In this document: piece by piece, positions 13,380-25,995 of the stretch
Position numbering within the stretch: the stretch's first letter is position 1
How the letters are laid out: each line of letters opens with the position of its first letter
Assembly: GCA_012295275.1 (NCBI GenBank)
Contig: CM022672.1
Location: forward strand, 18,783,894-18,847,893
Origin: Chrysomallon squamiferum
Taxonomy: Eukaryota; Mollusca; Gastropoda; Neomphalida; Peltospiridae
Length of the DNA stretch: 64,000 bases
Direction: 5' to 3'
The notes under the pieces: generated by a model
What the model saw: only the letters and a program-made list of their open reading frames with translations
What the model was told of the DNA's origin: nothing
Database searches by the model: none
Program-made: the position numbers and the translations under genes

Positions 13380-13685
13380 GTAGATAGAACAGATAGATAG
13401 ATAGATAGAAAGATAGACAGATAGATAGATAGACAGACAGACAGATAGATAGCTAGACAAGCAGACAGACAGAGAGACAGACAGACATAGATATATATAT
13501 ATATATATATATATATTCACCTATCAAACCATAGTACATTTTTATATCATATAGCTAGCTAGATAGATAGATAGATTCACCTATCAAACCATAGTAAATT
13601 TTTAAAAGATAGATAGATTGATAGATATAGACAGATATAGATATATCGACCTATCAAACCACAGTAAATTTTTAGATCATTTAAG
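12483..13685. repeat. Composite (GATA)n field with recurring spacer
   Basis: Long (GATA)n blocks with GACA and GATG sub-blocks are separated by a conserved unique spacer reading 'cacctatcaaaccatagtac' then 'atttttagatcatatagcta'. Clear spacer copies lie near 12887, 13250, 13517, 13577 and 13648. A diverged one ('gaaccatggagtacatttt') lies near 12562. The field thus behaves as a higher-order repeat of spacer plus variable GATA tract. The LSIYLSIY-type frames are artefacts. Confidence 0.93.
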
Positions 13686-14218
13686 AAATGTTCAGAAGCT
13701 TTAAACGGTTTTTGTCAGACGTTGTTGGTGAGATCATCACTGTGTTTTTCACTCCAAGAAAAACTCGAGTAGTATTATCAGTCGTAGCTGGCCAGTATTT
13801 AATCAGGGGGCTTCGTTCTGAAAATAGTCTCTAAACGATAAAATTAAAGGAAACATTATAAAGCCCAAAGAGTCGTGTGCGGTTCTTGACAATTAAATAA
13901 TATCGATCTTTTCGTGTCGTCCTGGCCAAAACGTGACAGACTTCCTCTAACATTTGTTCTATTTCCTCCACCGCTGCCTCGCTTCCCAAATAAGTTTCCA
14001 CTCCTCTAGAAAGGTGACAATGGCTTTTAAAAGTGTCGATAAACAAATCAGCCGTGTTGTAGTAAGAAATATGCTTTCCTGCCTGATTAGAAGTGTAGAC
14101 ACTTTAAAACTGATTAGCTTCTGCTGTGTGTATTTTGTTTGACGGCGGACCAAAGACAAATATTTCAAGCATTTGGTGTCTTCGGGTCCCGTGTCCTGTG
14201 GGTGTTGCATTTTATTTG
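13686..14218. other. Complex-sequence island without recognised gene
   Basis: Less repetitive than its surroundings. Minus-strand open frames at 13831-14046 and 13959-14210 have no motif that I recognise, and no splice-site arrangement stands out. Confidence 0.4.
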
Positions 14219-14307
14219 ATCTGTTCGCTTTATTTATTTATTAGTTAGTTAGTTAGTTTGTTTGTTTGTTTGTTTGTTTATTTGTCTTTCCTTTCTCTTT
14301 ATACTAC

Positions 14308-14340
<33 letters not shown>

Positions 14341-14345
14341 ATATT
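14219..14345. repeat. (TTAG)n, (TTTG)n and (TTTA)n patches
   Basis: Three short tetranucleotide blocks in succession. The sequence after it, to about 15055, is AT-rich with no gene seen. Confidence 0.75.
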
Positions 14346-15055
14346 TATTTTATGTGTTTATTTATATATTTATCAGTTAGTTGTAATTAAAATTAATATA
14401 TGATATTAATACTTAGAAGATTTAAATAAAAGTGCATATTTGGCATACAAAATGTGAAAAAGCACTTTTCACAACAACTGATGCAATCTTTCTAAGTGTG
14501 TCGCCATGCCCACGCGATGTCAGAGAGAAGTTACACCTATTAGTGACGTTTATACAGGCCCAAAAATACACACACGCTGATAGAAATTAATCAGGCTTTG
14601 CTTGGGAAATGAAACAGTTGATTTATCTAAACATCTCTCAGTTACTTAACTCTCAGAGAAATCTTACGCGTTTGGCTTCAAAGACAGATTACGTGTTTTG
14701 TCCCTTCCTCGCTAATTTTTCTTGTGCATTTTATTCTATCTAGGTTTCCTAACTTTGTAAAGTTTTTTTTCTGTTCCTTCTGTCATATTATCAAAGATGT
14801 ATGAGATAAATAAAACTCTAGCTGTTTGTCTTAATTGGAATTGTAAAGTTTTTTTTCTTGTATTAAAAAACATACAAACATTCGTGCGGTTTTGATTACC
14901 GTTTTCAAAGAAGAAATTTAAAAAAAAAAAATTTAAAAAAAAAAATTGGTGTTTATTTGTACTTTCGAAAGTTAAGCCGGCGAATATTGTTCTGTTTGTA
15001 ACTTTCAAGTACGTGGAAATTTGATAATGTTTTTAAATTTATGTATTGTATAAAT

Positions 15056-15200
15056 TCATATATGTATATATGTATGTATGTATCTGGGAACATATATGTG
15101 TATGTGTGTATGTATGTATGTATGTATGTATGTATGTATGCATGTATGCATGTATGCATGTATGTATGTATGTATGTATGTATATATGTATGTATGTATG

Positions 15201-15234
<34 letters not shown>

Positions 15235-15329
15235 TGTATGTATGTATGTATGTATGTATGTATGTATGTATATATGTATGTATGTATGTATATATGTATG
15301 TATGTATGTATATATGTATGTATGTATGC

Positions 15330-15364
<35 letters not shown>

Positions 15365-15632
15365 TGTATCTATCTATCTATGTATGTATGTATGTATATA
15401 TGCATCTATGTATGTATGTATGCACGTAGTAAGTATGTATATGTGTGTAAGTATGTATGTGTGTATGTATGTAAGTATTTATTTATGTATGTATGCACGT
15501 ATGTATGTATGTATGTGTGTGTATGTAAGTATATATGTATGTATGTATGCGGGTATATAATTTATGTATGTACGTATCTATGTGTATGTGTGTACATAAT
15601 ATGTATGTATGTATCACTATCTGTGTCTCTTT
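15056..15632. repeat. (TATG)n array, about 0.57 kb
   Basis: Tetramers with TATA, TGCA and TATC variants. Overlapping open frames of up to about 208 residues on both strands come from the repeat and should not be annotated as proteins. Confidence 0.95.
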
Positions 15633-16479
15633 CTTTCTTTCTTTCTCTCAAAAACGTTTCACTATGAACACGTCTGTATCAGTGTAGAGATATGTATTTA
15701 CGACTGACCTTCAGACAGATAATTTTATCTAATTTGTCTACTCTTACTGTTATCACAGCCATTACCGTCATAATTATCAGGAACAACTTTATCTTCGTCT
15801 TTACGCTGATAACACTAATAAACGAGCAAACAATTAACAACAATCCAAAAGCATCCACCAGAAGAAAAAAAAAAATGAAAAAAAATTTAGAATATCGATG
15901 TTTCCTGCAGTTTACCAAACAGCTGCAGCTACAAATTACTAGTTACTTTAAAGACTATACAACGAGCAGTAGAAAAATGTTTCCTGCAGAAACCTAATAA
16001 AAAAAAATCTTGTTGAAATGAAATTACTCAAGATGACGAGGAGGGGATAGTGTCTGTACATTGTAATTAACCTTGTACTCGAGTGAAAAGATTAAAAAAA
16101 AAAGAAGAAAAACCCAATAATTTCTTAATCCATCACCAAGACTGATCATCAAAAGAGGTTGCGCGTTATACTAACGGCGCTCGAAATCGTGCGAAAAAAA
16201 AAAGAAAAAGAAAAAGAATGCATCTGCAGTCACATGAAAGCAATCATTAAATTTAGTTTATTTTTCCGTGGTGTGAGATGTTAGCTTGTCGGTGGTAAAC
16301 TCGCCATCTATCAGTCATGAACGAGTCTGAGTACAAGATGTTAGAATCTGATTTCATGTTTACCCTTCATGAAGCAAATTAGTCAGACAGCGTAATTTCC
16401 ATTAATCATGCATTATTATCTCTTTTTATTCTTATTTTTTTAATTCTTAATAGATTCTTAAAGTTTGATTTATTTAAGG
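15633..16479. other. Gene-free stretch
   Basis: The opposed open frames at 15679-15918 (-) and 15692-15997 (+) show no domain. Several A-rich runs lie at 15865-16210. Nothing else is recognised. Confidence 0.45.
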
Positions 16480-17122
<643 letters not shown>

Positions 17123-17136
17123 CTTTAACACACACA

Positions 17137-17205
<69 letters not shown>

Positions 17206-17218
17206 TACATACACACAC
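17123..17218. repeat. (CA)n microsatellite
   Basis: A CA dinucleotide run from about 17139 to 17200, flanked by CACAATA and CATA units. Confidence 0.92.
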
Positions 17219-17737
17219 ATATTTATTCTAGAGTGTCCATACAAAAGATACATACTGATATATTTCTACGATAAATTGTTTCATTTTTTTTGCATGTCTG
17301 TGCATTCAGTTAAAATATTTTTTTGTCATTACAATACTTTTGGAAACAACAATTCTCATCTTAATTAAAACGATAACTGTATTTGTTATTATGAATTGTT
17401 CACTCCCCAGTGATTTTTGAATATTATAAGTATAGTTCTAATATATTGTTTTGATGATTCTAAATTTTATCACTGACGGTCAAGCCAAAAGAAATCCACA
17501 CACACTTAATCTGTGACATTTATCACGACATATTTAGTGTTAAGACACTCCAGCTTTCTATATTTAATAATCTTTTTTCTTAGATATATTGTTATATTTC
17601 CTAGAATGGCATCCTTTCAGTCTGTGTCGACCAATACGAAATGTTTAAATTGGAACCTCCTCTCTTTGTAGTTTCCTGATATCACTGTGTTAACTGCTAA
17701 GCTGTCACGTGAAAAGCCATCCTATAATCTGAGATTT

Positions 17738-17826
17738 CCCACACAACAGATTGCTTTGTACGCATTGACTTTTCTCCAAATTGGTGACAATTTGGTCACA
17801 TTTCTCTTCAGCTTGACGAAACATCA
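17738..17826 (-). repeat. Interspersed repeat, copy 1
   Basis: The reverse strand reads 'gaagagaaatgtgaccaaat', then 'cgtacaaagcaatctgttgt'. This matches the plus-strand segment at 23190-23275 over about 85 bp, with roughly one difference in five. The element class is unknown. The flanks at 17219-17737 and 17827-18995 contain no recognised gene. Confidence 0.6.
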
Positions 17827-18995
17827 GAACGAATCATCAATAAATGACATCATGGCCAAGCGAACAGTCTTAAACATTTTTGTTGTTTTTGTAAAGGAAC
17901 ACTGTCTGTAATCAGAATATTTGTTTGGAGCCTATGATGATGAGCAGTTGCAATCTGATGCTGGAAACCATCTGAGAAACATAAACTCAACTCCAGACGT
18001 AACTAGATCGTTTTTCAATAGACTCAGTAGACGTAGCGAACTGAGCCATTGGCTGCAGTTTTCGACGCATCGGTGTAATTAAATTACCAAAAGAAAGATA
18101 TTTATACAAAAAACAAAACGAAAAGAGCCGTAAATATTTAGTTTATGTATGCATCATCGGTGATCTGTTTCTCTCGTGCTGAAGACTGGTTGATGGTTCT
18201 GGAATCATATTTGTAATATGTTTGTTTTCTCTGCACGGCATTTGTCAAATTGTGGTTTTGTGTTGAGACGTCGAGATCAAAGATTATATCCAGTTTCATC
18301 TTTTGTCGATTATTTAAGTTCAGTATACTTCAAAAGTTAAATTATTTTCTACTGAGAGGCGTTGAATATGTACATATACAAATATGTTATGAACTATCAT
18401 TTTCCAACGTAGGTGTTAAAAACATAGTTAGGCTATATGGACAAGTAAACAGTAATCCTACACCTAATGAAATGTAATTATATACTTTTAAATAACCGCT
18501 GAGTATTATACCATTTTTAACACCAGAAAGTAGAGTAAAAAAAACCCACATATATATATATATATATTCTAAAGTTATATGTGGCAATATACGGACTTAT
18601 TGTAAGATTTTAGATTTTAGATTTTTGCTTCTACTCAGCAATATCATTAGTTTTATAAAATAATAAATAGAAAGAAGGAAAGTTTACCAAATGATAAAAG
18701 AATAATTCATCTCTCTTTCTTCGTGAAATGAAAAAATTTCACATTTATTGGCCTTCAGAGGAATTAAAAGCCCTCAGTATTCTGTTAACAAAATCCCATG
18801 AGAAATAAGCTCAATAATAAATGCAGAAATTTATTTCAATAAATAATGTTGGTTTGTAGTTATTATTCATAATGGTTAACGTGTGTTAGAGTGAAAACTG
18901 AGATTTTATAACAGATAACTGAGAGATGAAGTTGATTTATTTGTAAATCATTAATGCTGTCCTAAAAAACATATAAAACATTTGACACCTAATAC

Positions 18996-19114
18996 TATTG
19001 TTGTTGTTGTTGTTGTCGTTATTGTTATTACTGTTATTATTAGAATTATAATCAATATCATCATCATTATTTTTACTATTATTATTATTACTATTATTAT
19101 CATTATTATTATTA

Positions 19115-19182
<68 letters not shown>
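18996..19182. repeat. (GTT)n/(ATT)n microsatellite
   Basis: GTT units grade into interrupted ATT and ATC units, then into a pure ATT run at about 19115-19180. Confidence 0.93.
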
Positions 19183-19389
19183 ATATCTGAGGTAAATGGT
19201 ATCAAATAAAATAATTCTAATAGTCTGTTATTACACTTTCTGTTTCTTCAACTGTCACAGATTTACGATAATGTATAATTGTGAAAGAAACTGACTAATT
19301 CAGTTCCTTTACATATTAGCTCAAAGAGATTTTAGTTTAATTAGTCAAATAAGCATTTATCTCCAGTGAAGGTAAAAAAAAAGATCAGT

Positions 19390-19648
19390 AATGAGCAGAT
19401 CATTACAGTGCTTTCAGACGCGTTCAACACATTTTATTTACAATTCTGTGGCACTAGGCATACGGTTAAGGACCACTCAGTTAAGCAGAGAAAAAACTCC
19501 ATGAGCTAACCTTTATGACAAGCATCTATTACTTCAGTTGTGCAGGACTGGCTTGAAAGAGAAATTGCCTAATGAGTCCTCAAAGAAGGATGGATCCAAC
19601 AGTGGATCGAGCGGACATTATAGCACTAAGCTACGTCTTGTCTTTAAA
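19390..19648 (-). mobile_element. SINE-A, nearly full length
   Basis: On the minus strand the element starts with a tRNA-like head: A-box-like 'gtagcttagtgctataatg' and B-box-like 'gttggatccatcc'. A central part follows (about 19460-19580), then the tail 'gagtggtccttaaccgtatg' and 'gtaaataaaatgtgttgaac'. From memory, this tail is very close to the 3' end of a SINE family found in many molluscs. The central part is eroded. Flanking target duplications were not identified. Confidence 0.78.
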
Positions 19649-20353
19649 GATAATGTCTTGTGTTAAATGATACAACACTTGATGTTTTTTTTAATTATAA
19701 TAATATTTAACTCAGATTTTCCATTCACCTCTTCACAATATAATATAACAAACTATTAAATGATATATAATTCTTCCAATTTTTTTTTTTTTTTTTTAAG
19801 CTATGTCTCCAATAGTTAAAATTGTTCATAAGCACAATGTAACAGAGTATATTGGCATTACGAAACCAGTTAGCTGCAATAACTGAACCCAGCTTGCTTC
19901 TGCTTTAAAAAGTGGGTCTACATTTTAAAGAACGTGATTTTAAACACTGGACTTGTTTCATTCTAATATATCAAGTGGACAGAATCGCTGCTGAAACTTC
20001 CACTGTGAAATACATTTGTATCAGACAACTTGTACAGGTAACTTTCCTCACAAACATAAAATTAAATTATTGCCAACTCTATAATTATATGAAGTATCTG
20101 GATTTAATTCCTACTCTTGTGAAAGTGTTGTATCAAATCTTTTCTGAATTCTTCACGTAATGGTCTTGGTGAGAGTGACCTTCCTTCAATTCAACGTGTT
20201 TCTATGGTTAGGTTATTCAGTGACATTTACTTTGTAATACGCCACAGTGATAATAATTAAGTAAGCGTCTTTGAGGTAACTACGACACACGTTCTGAATC
20301 GTCCTGATTACTTAATTAATAACAACAGAGACGATCTGGGTGTTGTTCTTACA

Positions 20354-20354
<1 letters not shown>
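19649..20354. other. Gene-free stretch
   Basis: A T run lies at about 19781-19797. The 82-residue open frame at 19912-20160 has no recognisable domain. Nothing else is seen. Confidence 0.45.
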
Positions 20355-20392
<38 letters not shown>

Positions 20393-20692
20393 CACAGACG
20401 CAGAAAGAGACCAACACACATAAACACACATACAGACACACACACACACTGACACACATACATACATGCACTCATACATACGTACATACATACATACATA
20501 TATACGTACAGACATACATGCATACATGCATACATACGTACATGCATATAGGCATACACGTACACACATACATAGATACATATGCACACAAAAACACACA
20601 CGCATAGATTCATACATATATACATACATACATACGTATATGCATATATAGATATTCACACACATACATACATTCACACAGCAGCACATGTG
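20355..20692. repeat. (CA)n and (CATA)n array
   Basis: A CA run at 20355-20389 is followed by mixed ACAC and CATA tetramers with CGTA and TGCA variants. The cysteine/valine/tyrosine-rich frames are artefacts. Confidence 0.9.
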
Positions 20693-21224
20693 CATGCTTG
20701 TTATGCATTTCAGTGTATTAAATCAACTCTGTAACACTACCTTTCAGACAGGAAAAGCGTCTGAGGTCGTCTTGCATACACATTATTGTTGCTAACTGAC
20801 CAGGCGTGTGTCTGTCACAGTTGTAATATTACTCTGCTGTGTCTGTCACCTTCATCTCAGTACTGCTCAGACAATATTTCCTCAGGAAGAAGGCCGCCAA
20901 AAACACGAGAAGAAAATTATCATCATCAGTTTGTTTTGAAGCGACTGCTGTGACAAGTCCTACTTCTCTGTCGACGACGTTGCAACAGATACTAGTATTT
21001 CGTTGCTATTTTTTATTTTTTTTATTTTTATTTTTTTTTTTTTTTATTTTATTTAATTTTTTTTCTTAACTTTTCGAATTTCTTTTACTTCTATTTTTTT
21101 ATTTATTTATTTATTTATTTTTTTTATTTTTTTTTTGTTTTTTTTTTTGTTATTGTTGACTATGTGTTACGAATGTTATGGCATCCGAATTCCTTTTTTT
21201 TTAACTCTTCTACGTTAGAAAATA
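20693..21224. other. Gene-free stretch ending in T-rich low complexity
   Basis: Complex sequence to about 21000, then T/A-rich low complexity at about 21007-21152. The open frame at 20839-21069 runs into the T tract and has no domain. Confidence 0.5.
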
Positions 21225-21335
21225 AGTGTGGGTGTGTAGGTATGTGTGTCTGTGTGTGTGTCTGTGTGACTGTGTGTGTAGATGTGTATGCCTGTGTGTG
21301 TGTCTGTGTGTGTGTGTGTGTGCATATGTATATAT
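21225..21335. repeat. (TG)n-rich repeat
   Basis: TGTG runs broken by TCTG and TGAC units. Confidence 0.85.
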
Positions 21336-22860
21336 TTACCTCTATGACCTCCATTAGCCGAGATACTTTTCATATCTGAGTGTCATTAAACTCTCATTCA
21401 CTGAGTTAGTCCTTTGATGAACATAATACGTGTGTGAGTAACACATACGTATACACAGACACTCAGACCCACACACAGACAGATACACGTAATGGGAGTC
21501 ATACTGGTAACACACATGAACACACTGACAGTTATTACTTCACTGCAAAACAGTAATTGAAGTGAATCATATGATTACAGATAGTTAAAATTTTGCTGAA
21601 AGCAATGTCCTGTTGCGTAACATTTTCTAGAGAAATAACAAGCAAATGGGTTTGAACTTTTGATGAATAAACATGTTATGAAAGTAAGAGTTTAATAGCC
21701 TAGAATAACCATGTTACATATTACGTTTAGCTATCATTTACTTTGAAAAAAAAATAAAGTTTTAGAAAAAATATATTATTTAGTAGTTATATTCATTCAG
21801 TAAATGGTAATTTAACATGAGTAATAAAAATAAAAAATAAAAAACATAAAACAAAACAAAACAAAATAAAAAAACCCAGTGAAATATTTATAACTATTTA
21901 TTTCAATGACTGGCATAATGGAGTTTGTTATTTGCATTTTTTTTTTTTTTTTTTCTAACAGACAGAGAACCGCATGTCGAGGCCTGTGAAAAAACTGTCG
22001 CTAGAGACTGTCCAGAACGGGAAATAGTGCAAATAGACCATTGTGGAGAATATACGTATCTTGATATTGACAGCGATAGAAAATATAAAATGTAACCAAA
22101 CCTTAGTACATATTAATTATTAAACATGCATTTGTTTATTTGCATGTTTGTTTGTTCTTTCTTTTGTTTTTTGTTTTTGTTTGTTTGTTTTGTTTGTTTT
22201 GTTGTTTTTTTGTATATGTGTCAGGTCTTTTTTTCCCCTTTTGTTTGTTTAATTCACATCATTTTTATACTGTCACACCACACATTTGTATGTCAAGAAA
22301 AAAAAAAAAGTTCAAATATCTGACTTTAAAAGAAATGAACTTTAAATTCAAACAAGTCGTAATTTCCCCACGACAGCACTACGATCGTCGTATCGTTTAC
22401 TAATTTTTTAATACCCGGACACAGACGTTATGTCAGTGATTCATGTGATGCGGTGTATAATGGTCATTAAGAACACAGCCTGTAGATATGTAAGTAATAC
22501 TGTTTCGCATCACGCAGCTCAGCATGTTGTGCAGTCAAGTCACTGAAATCAGAGAGGCTCAGCTGAAGTTATGTAACACTTCAGTCGCCGTTGGAAACGA
22601 GCGATTAATTTGACTGTGACTCGAAGAATTCGAAGCAGCTCGGATAAGTTCGACTGGTGCACGTTTAGCCAGACTTTAAATAAAGTGCTTATCCGAAATG
22701 TGTCATTAAGTGCTCAGCTGTCTTACGTTTTGTATTTTTTTGATTAAGTAAAAGATTGTATATACATGTCTATGCGTATTATATTTAAGTACGTGTACAC
22801 ACGCAAACACACACACATAGGCACATAGGTATGTTATTATTTCTGGATGTTTTTATCTGT
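21336..22860. other. Gene-free stretch
   Basis: About 1.5 kb with A- or T-rich runs (21745-21850, 21936-21955, 22170-22260). The short frames there are phenylalanine/valine-rich low complexity. I see no gene. Confidence 0.5.
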
Positions 22861-22991
<131 letters not shown>

Positions 22992-23189
22992 TTACTCGAC
23001 AGTTTTGCACTATCTAATGTTACTTGCTTGTCTACACAAGTCACACAGAAGATTGTTTCATGAGCCGACTGATTTACGAGCGCACATTGACAGTGTAATT
23101 AAATCTGCTCAGAAATCACATTCTCGGCAACAAAGACAAAAAAAAAAAAAAAAGCCCAACATGTACCATATTGTGTATTGATCCTGTTC

Positions 23190-23275
23190 AGTGTCTCTCA
23201 TCTTGCCGAAGAAAAATGTGACCACTTCGTCACCAATATTGCGAAGAGACAGTGCGTTCAAAACAGTCCGTTGTA
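23190..23275 (+). repeat. Interspersed repeat, copy 2
   Basis: The plus strand reads 'cgaagaaaaatgtgaccact' and 'agacagtgcgttcaaaacag', matching the minus-strand segment at 17738-17826. Both copies can be read as EEKCDxxVTN...KxQCVQ before stops occur, so an ancient coding origin is possible. I do not recognise the family. Confidence 0.6.
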
Positions 23276-24440
23276 AACGACACAAATTGGACGGGTGTCA
23301 TTAATTTTGGCTTACCCGTAGTAGTAAATAAATCAGTTTACAGGCCTACTAAATATGTCATGGTAGAAGACAGTGATTGTTTGAATATCTTTTAGTTTCA
23401 CATTCTAGAACAAAACTGAGAATATTCAAAAACAGTAAGATTAAAAAAAAGTCAATGGTCACAAAATGTTTCATAGTATGAGACAAATATCGCAAGAATA
23501 TAACTCATTTCTTACATTACTTCAGTTAAAACAAAGACATTAAGCACAGAGTTACCGAACATGTAATTATTTAACACAAATGCAGTGTATACATATTATT
23601 ATACGGATGTCTTTGGGTTTTTCGGCATTATTAGCAATTATACTTGAAAGTATTTCGGTATAATAGTTGAAAACTGTAAAGACGTTCATGCAGGAAAGAC
23701 AATCGACACTAAACATATCGTATTAGCAGACATAAATTGTATGAGGGTCCTTTATCTTGTCATTATGATGGAGTATCAACAATTAACCAGGACAATACTC
23801 AGAAATTACAGAAACAATTTGTAGAAAAGTCAATAGGTACAAAGCAATTTGAAAAAGGAGACTCGAACTAGACTGATTTATTTAGTGTAGATTCAGAAGT
23901 TCACACGATTATATAAGCAGACTAGCAATACAAGACGCAGAAATACTCGGGAACAGAAGACATAATTTGCAAACATCATAAATTCAGCAATAATACAAGC
24001 AAACTTTAAGTCGAGTAGCATTGTACAATACGAAACACTCGGGTATCTTCTGGTTTCACAGTCGTATCAGACATCAAACCAATAGTAAAACAAAAATTAA
24101 AAGACATTTAAGAAAACAGTATACAGAGATGACAAATTTTACAAAGATATTCGACAGAATAGTCAGATTTATTTCGCTTCATTGTTTTGGCATAAAATAG
24201 CAAAAAAAACACACCAAGAAACTCTAATAAAATTTCATAATAGGAAACGTAGGCTGAACGGATGTCTTTTGCATTGACATTTGAAAACATTTTTTTTTTC
24301 TTCTTCTTCTTCTTCTTCTTTTTGCCACCGTCAAAGAAGGAATCTACAGAGACAATATTAGAAAAGTTAATCGGTTGTAGGAGACATAAATTGCACGGGC
24401 GTCTTTTTGTCTTGACATTGCAGGACAATTTTTATCAATT
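23270..24440. repeat. Field of decayed related repeats
   Basis: A motif near 'cataaattgcacgggcgtct' plus 'ttttgtcttgacatt' recurs, more or less damaged, at about 23290, 23600, 23730, 24250 and 24390. The copies at 24390 and 24255 also match over their flanks and, on the minus strand, give similar NVKxKDxRxxYVSY-like strings. Unit spacing is irregular. The origin is unknown; decayed tandem coding repeats or a decayed satellite are both possible. Confidence 0.45.
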
Positions 24441-24657
24441 TTACAACTGAACTAGGAATCTTCAAAGACTGATGAGCTTCAGGGTAGAGAGACTGATCTT
24501 CGATCGATGGTCACTGACGTGGTTATCAGAGGCAGTGATAGAGCTTACGTGATCCAACGAAAGATATTTTCACAGCGCAATTTTCGCAATAAAATGAAAA
24601 ATATTCAAAATATTTTTTTTTTCATTTTTTTTTTTGCATTCGTATTCAGTTAATTAC

Positions 24658-24955
24658 AAAAAAAAAAAAAAAAAAAAGATAGATAGATAGATAGATAGAT
24701 AGACAGATACACATACAGATAGACAGATACATAGACAGATAGGCAGATAGATAGACATACAATGACAGGCAGACTGATACATAGATAGATAGACAGATAC
24801 ATAGATATAGATAGATAGATAGATAGACAGACAGACAAACAATCAGACAGATAGAAAAATAGATAGACGGACAGACAGATATACAGATATACAGATAGAT
24901 AGAGAGACAGATACATAGACAGATAGATAGATAGATAGACAGATAGATACATAAA
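24658..24955. repeat. Poly-A then (GATA/GACA)n field
   Basis: An A run at 24658-24677 is followed by GATA, GACA and CATA tetramers to about 24955. The GATA-field spacer of 12.5-13.7 kb is not present here. Confidence 0.9.
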
Positions 24956-25045
24956 TATTTACCATACACATATACAGACAGATAGGAAGAGATGTAAATA
25001 TTCACATATCTATGGGCATTACTATAATTATAAAACTAAATATAA

Positions 25046-25086
25046 TAATAATAATAATAATATAATAATAATAATAATAATAATAT
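25046..25086. repeat. (AAT)n microsatellite
   Basis: About 13 AAT units with one break. The sequence at 25087-25590 after it is AT-rich with no gene recognised. Confidence 0.88.
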
Positions 25087-25591
25087 ATCTACCCAGATAA
25101 ACGTTATCAACAAGAAATAACTCTTGATAACAGAAAACATTACAAAGAACAATAAAAGGAATCTAGTGAACAACTTGCTAGATTCGTACAAGAAAACAAC
25201 AAGAATTGTTCAAAATAATTGGTCACAATTAAATCACGTAGGAAACAAAATGAAAATTGATTATCTCCACATCATCATCTTCGCTGCCTATTTTACGGAT
25301 CTCTTTTATTAGCATTCTTAGACTTGTTTCAGTGAGAATAAACACTGAAAGCACATCTCTCTTTATCCTTATCTCATTCTCTTATCACGAATACTTTCAT
25401 TACAGTTCATTAAAAAAAAAGAAGTATAACATCCTGTTATTATTCGTGTTTGTAAACCCACTGCTAAATTAAGAGAGCTTTAGATGTTCGGAGAGTGTTT
25501 GCTATCTATTTGTATGTAACAATGATAAATATGTATTTTTTTTTTCCCAATGAATTCTCGCAGTTAAAAACCAATTGTCCTAAAGCCAGGT

Positions 25592-25995
25592 AGGGTATAC
25601 GGTACTAAAACGTAATCGAAAATTATACATTCGAAAAATATATTTATATACAGTAATAAAATAAAATGGAAAATGAGTGGGCCTACGTTCGTAAAACGTG
25701 ATGGAAAATTATATGTAAATAAAACTTAATGAAATTATACATTATAGAAACATAATTTAAAACTATTTGTAAATAAAACATAACGATAATAGAAAATTGC
25801 ATTGTTAGTAAAAAGCAATGAAACGTTGTGCATTACGTAAAAGCGCAGTAGAAAATTATAGATTAGGTAAACGTTTTGGAAAATTAAACATTAAAAACAT
25901 AATGAAAAGTATATACTAGAAAAATGTCATATTAAAGCGTAAAAAGTAAGAAAGAAAGAAAAGAAAAAAAAAAGAAAAAATAAAGAAAAAAAAAT
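25592..25995. repeat. Degenerate minisatellite, about 30-bp unit
   Basis: Recurring 'gtaaaacgtaatggaaaatt' plus 'atacatta'-like units, strongly diverged and irregularly spaced, ending in an A-rich run at about 25945-25995. Confidence 0.65.

Noticed and set aside
12483-13685. CRISPR-like array (repeats with spacers)
   Set aside because: Here the unique block is the constant part and the simple repeat varies. The host is eukaryotic and the arrangement is a microsatellite field.
15041-15667. Long cysteine/tyrosine/methionine-rich frame (MYVC repeats)
   Set aside because: Pure translation of a (TATG)n microsatellite. It is open in several frames on both strands. The same holds for the frames at 31.1, 43.7 and 62.3 kb.
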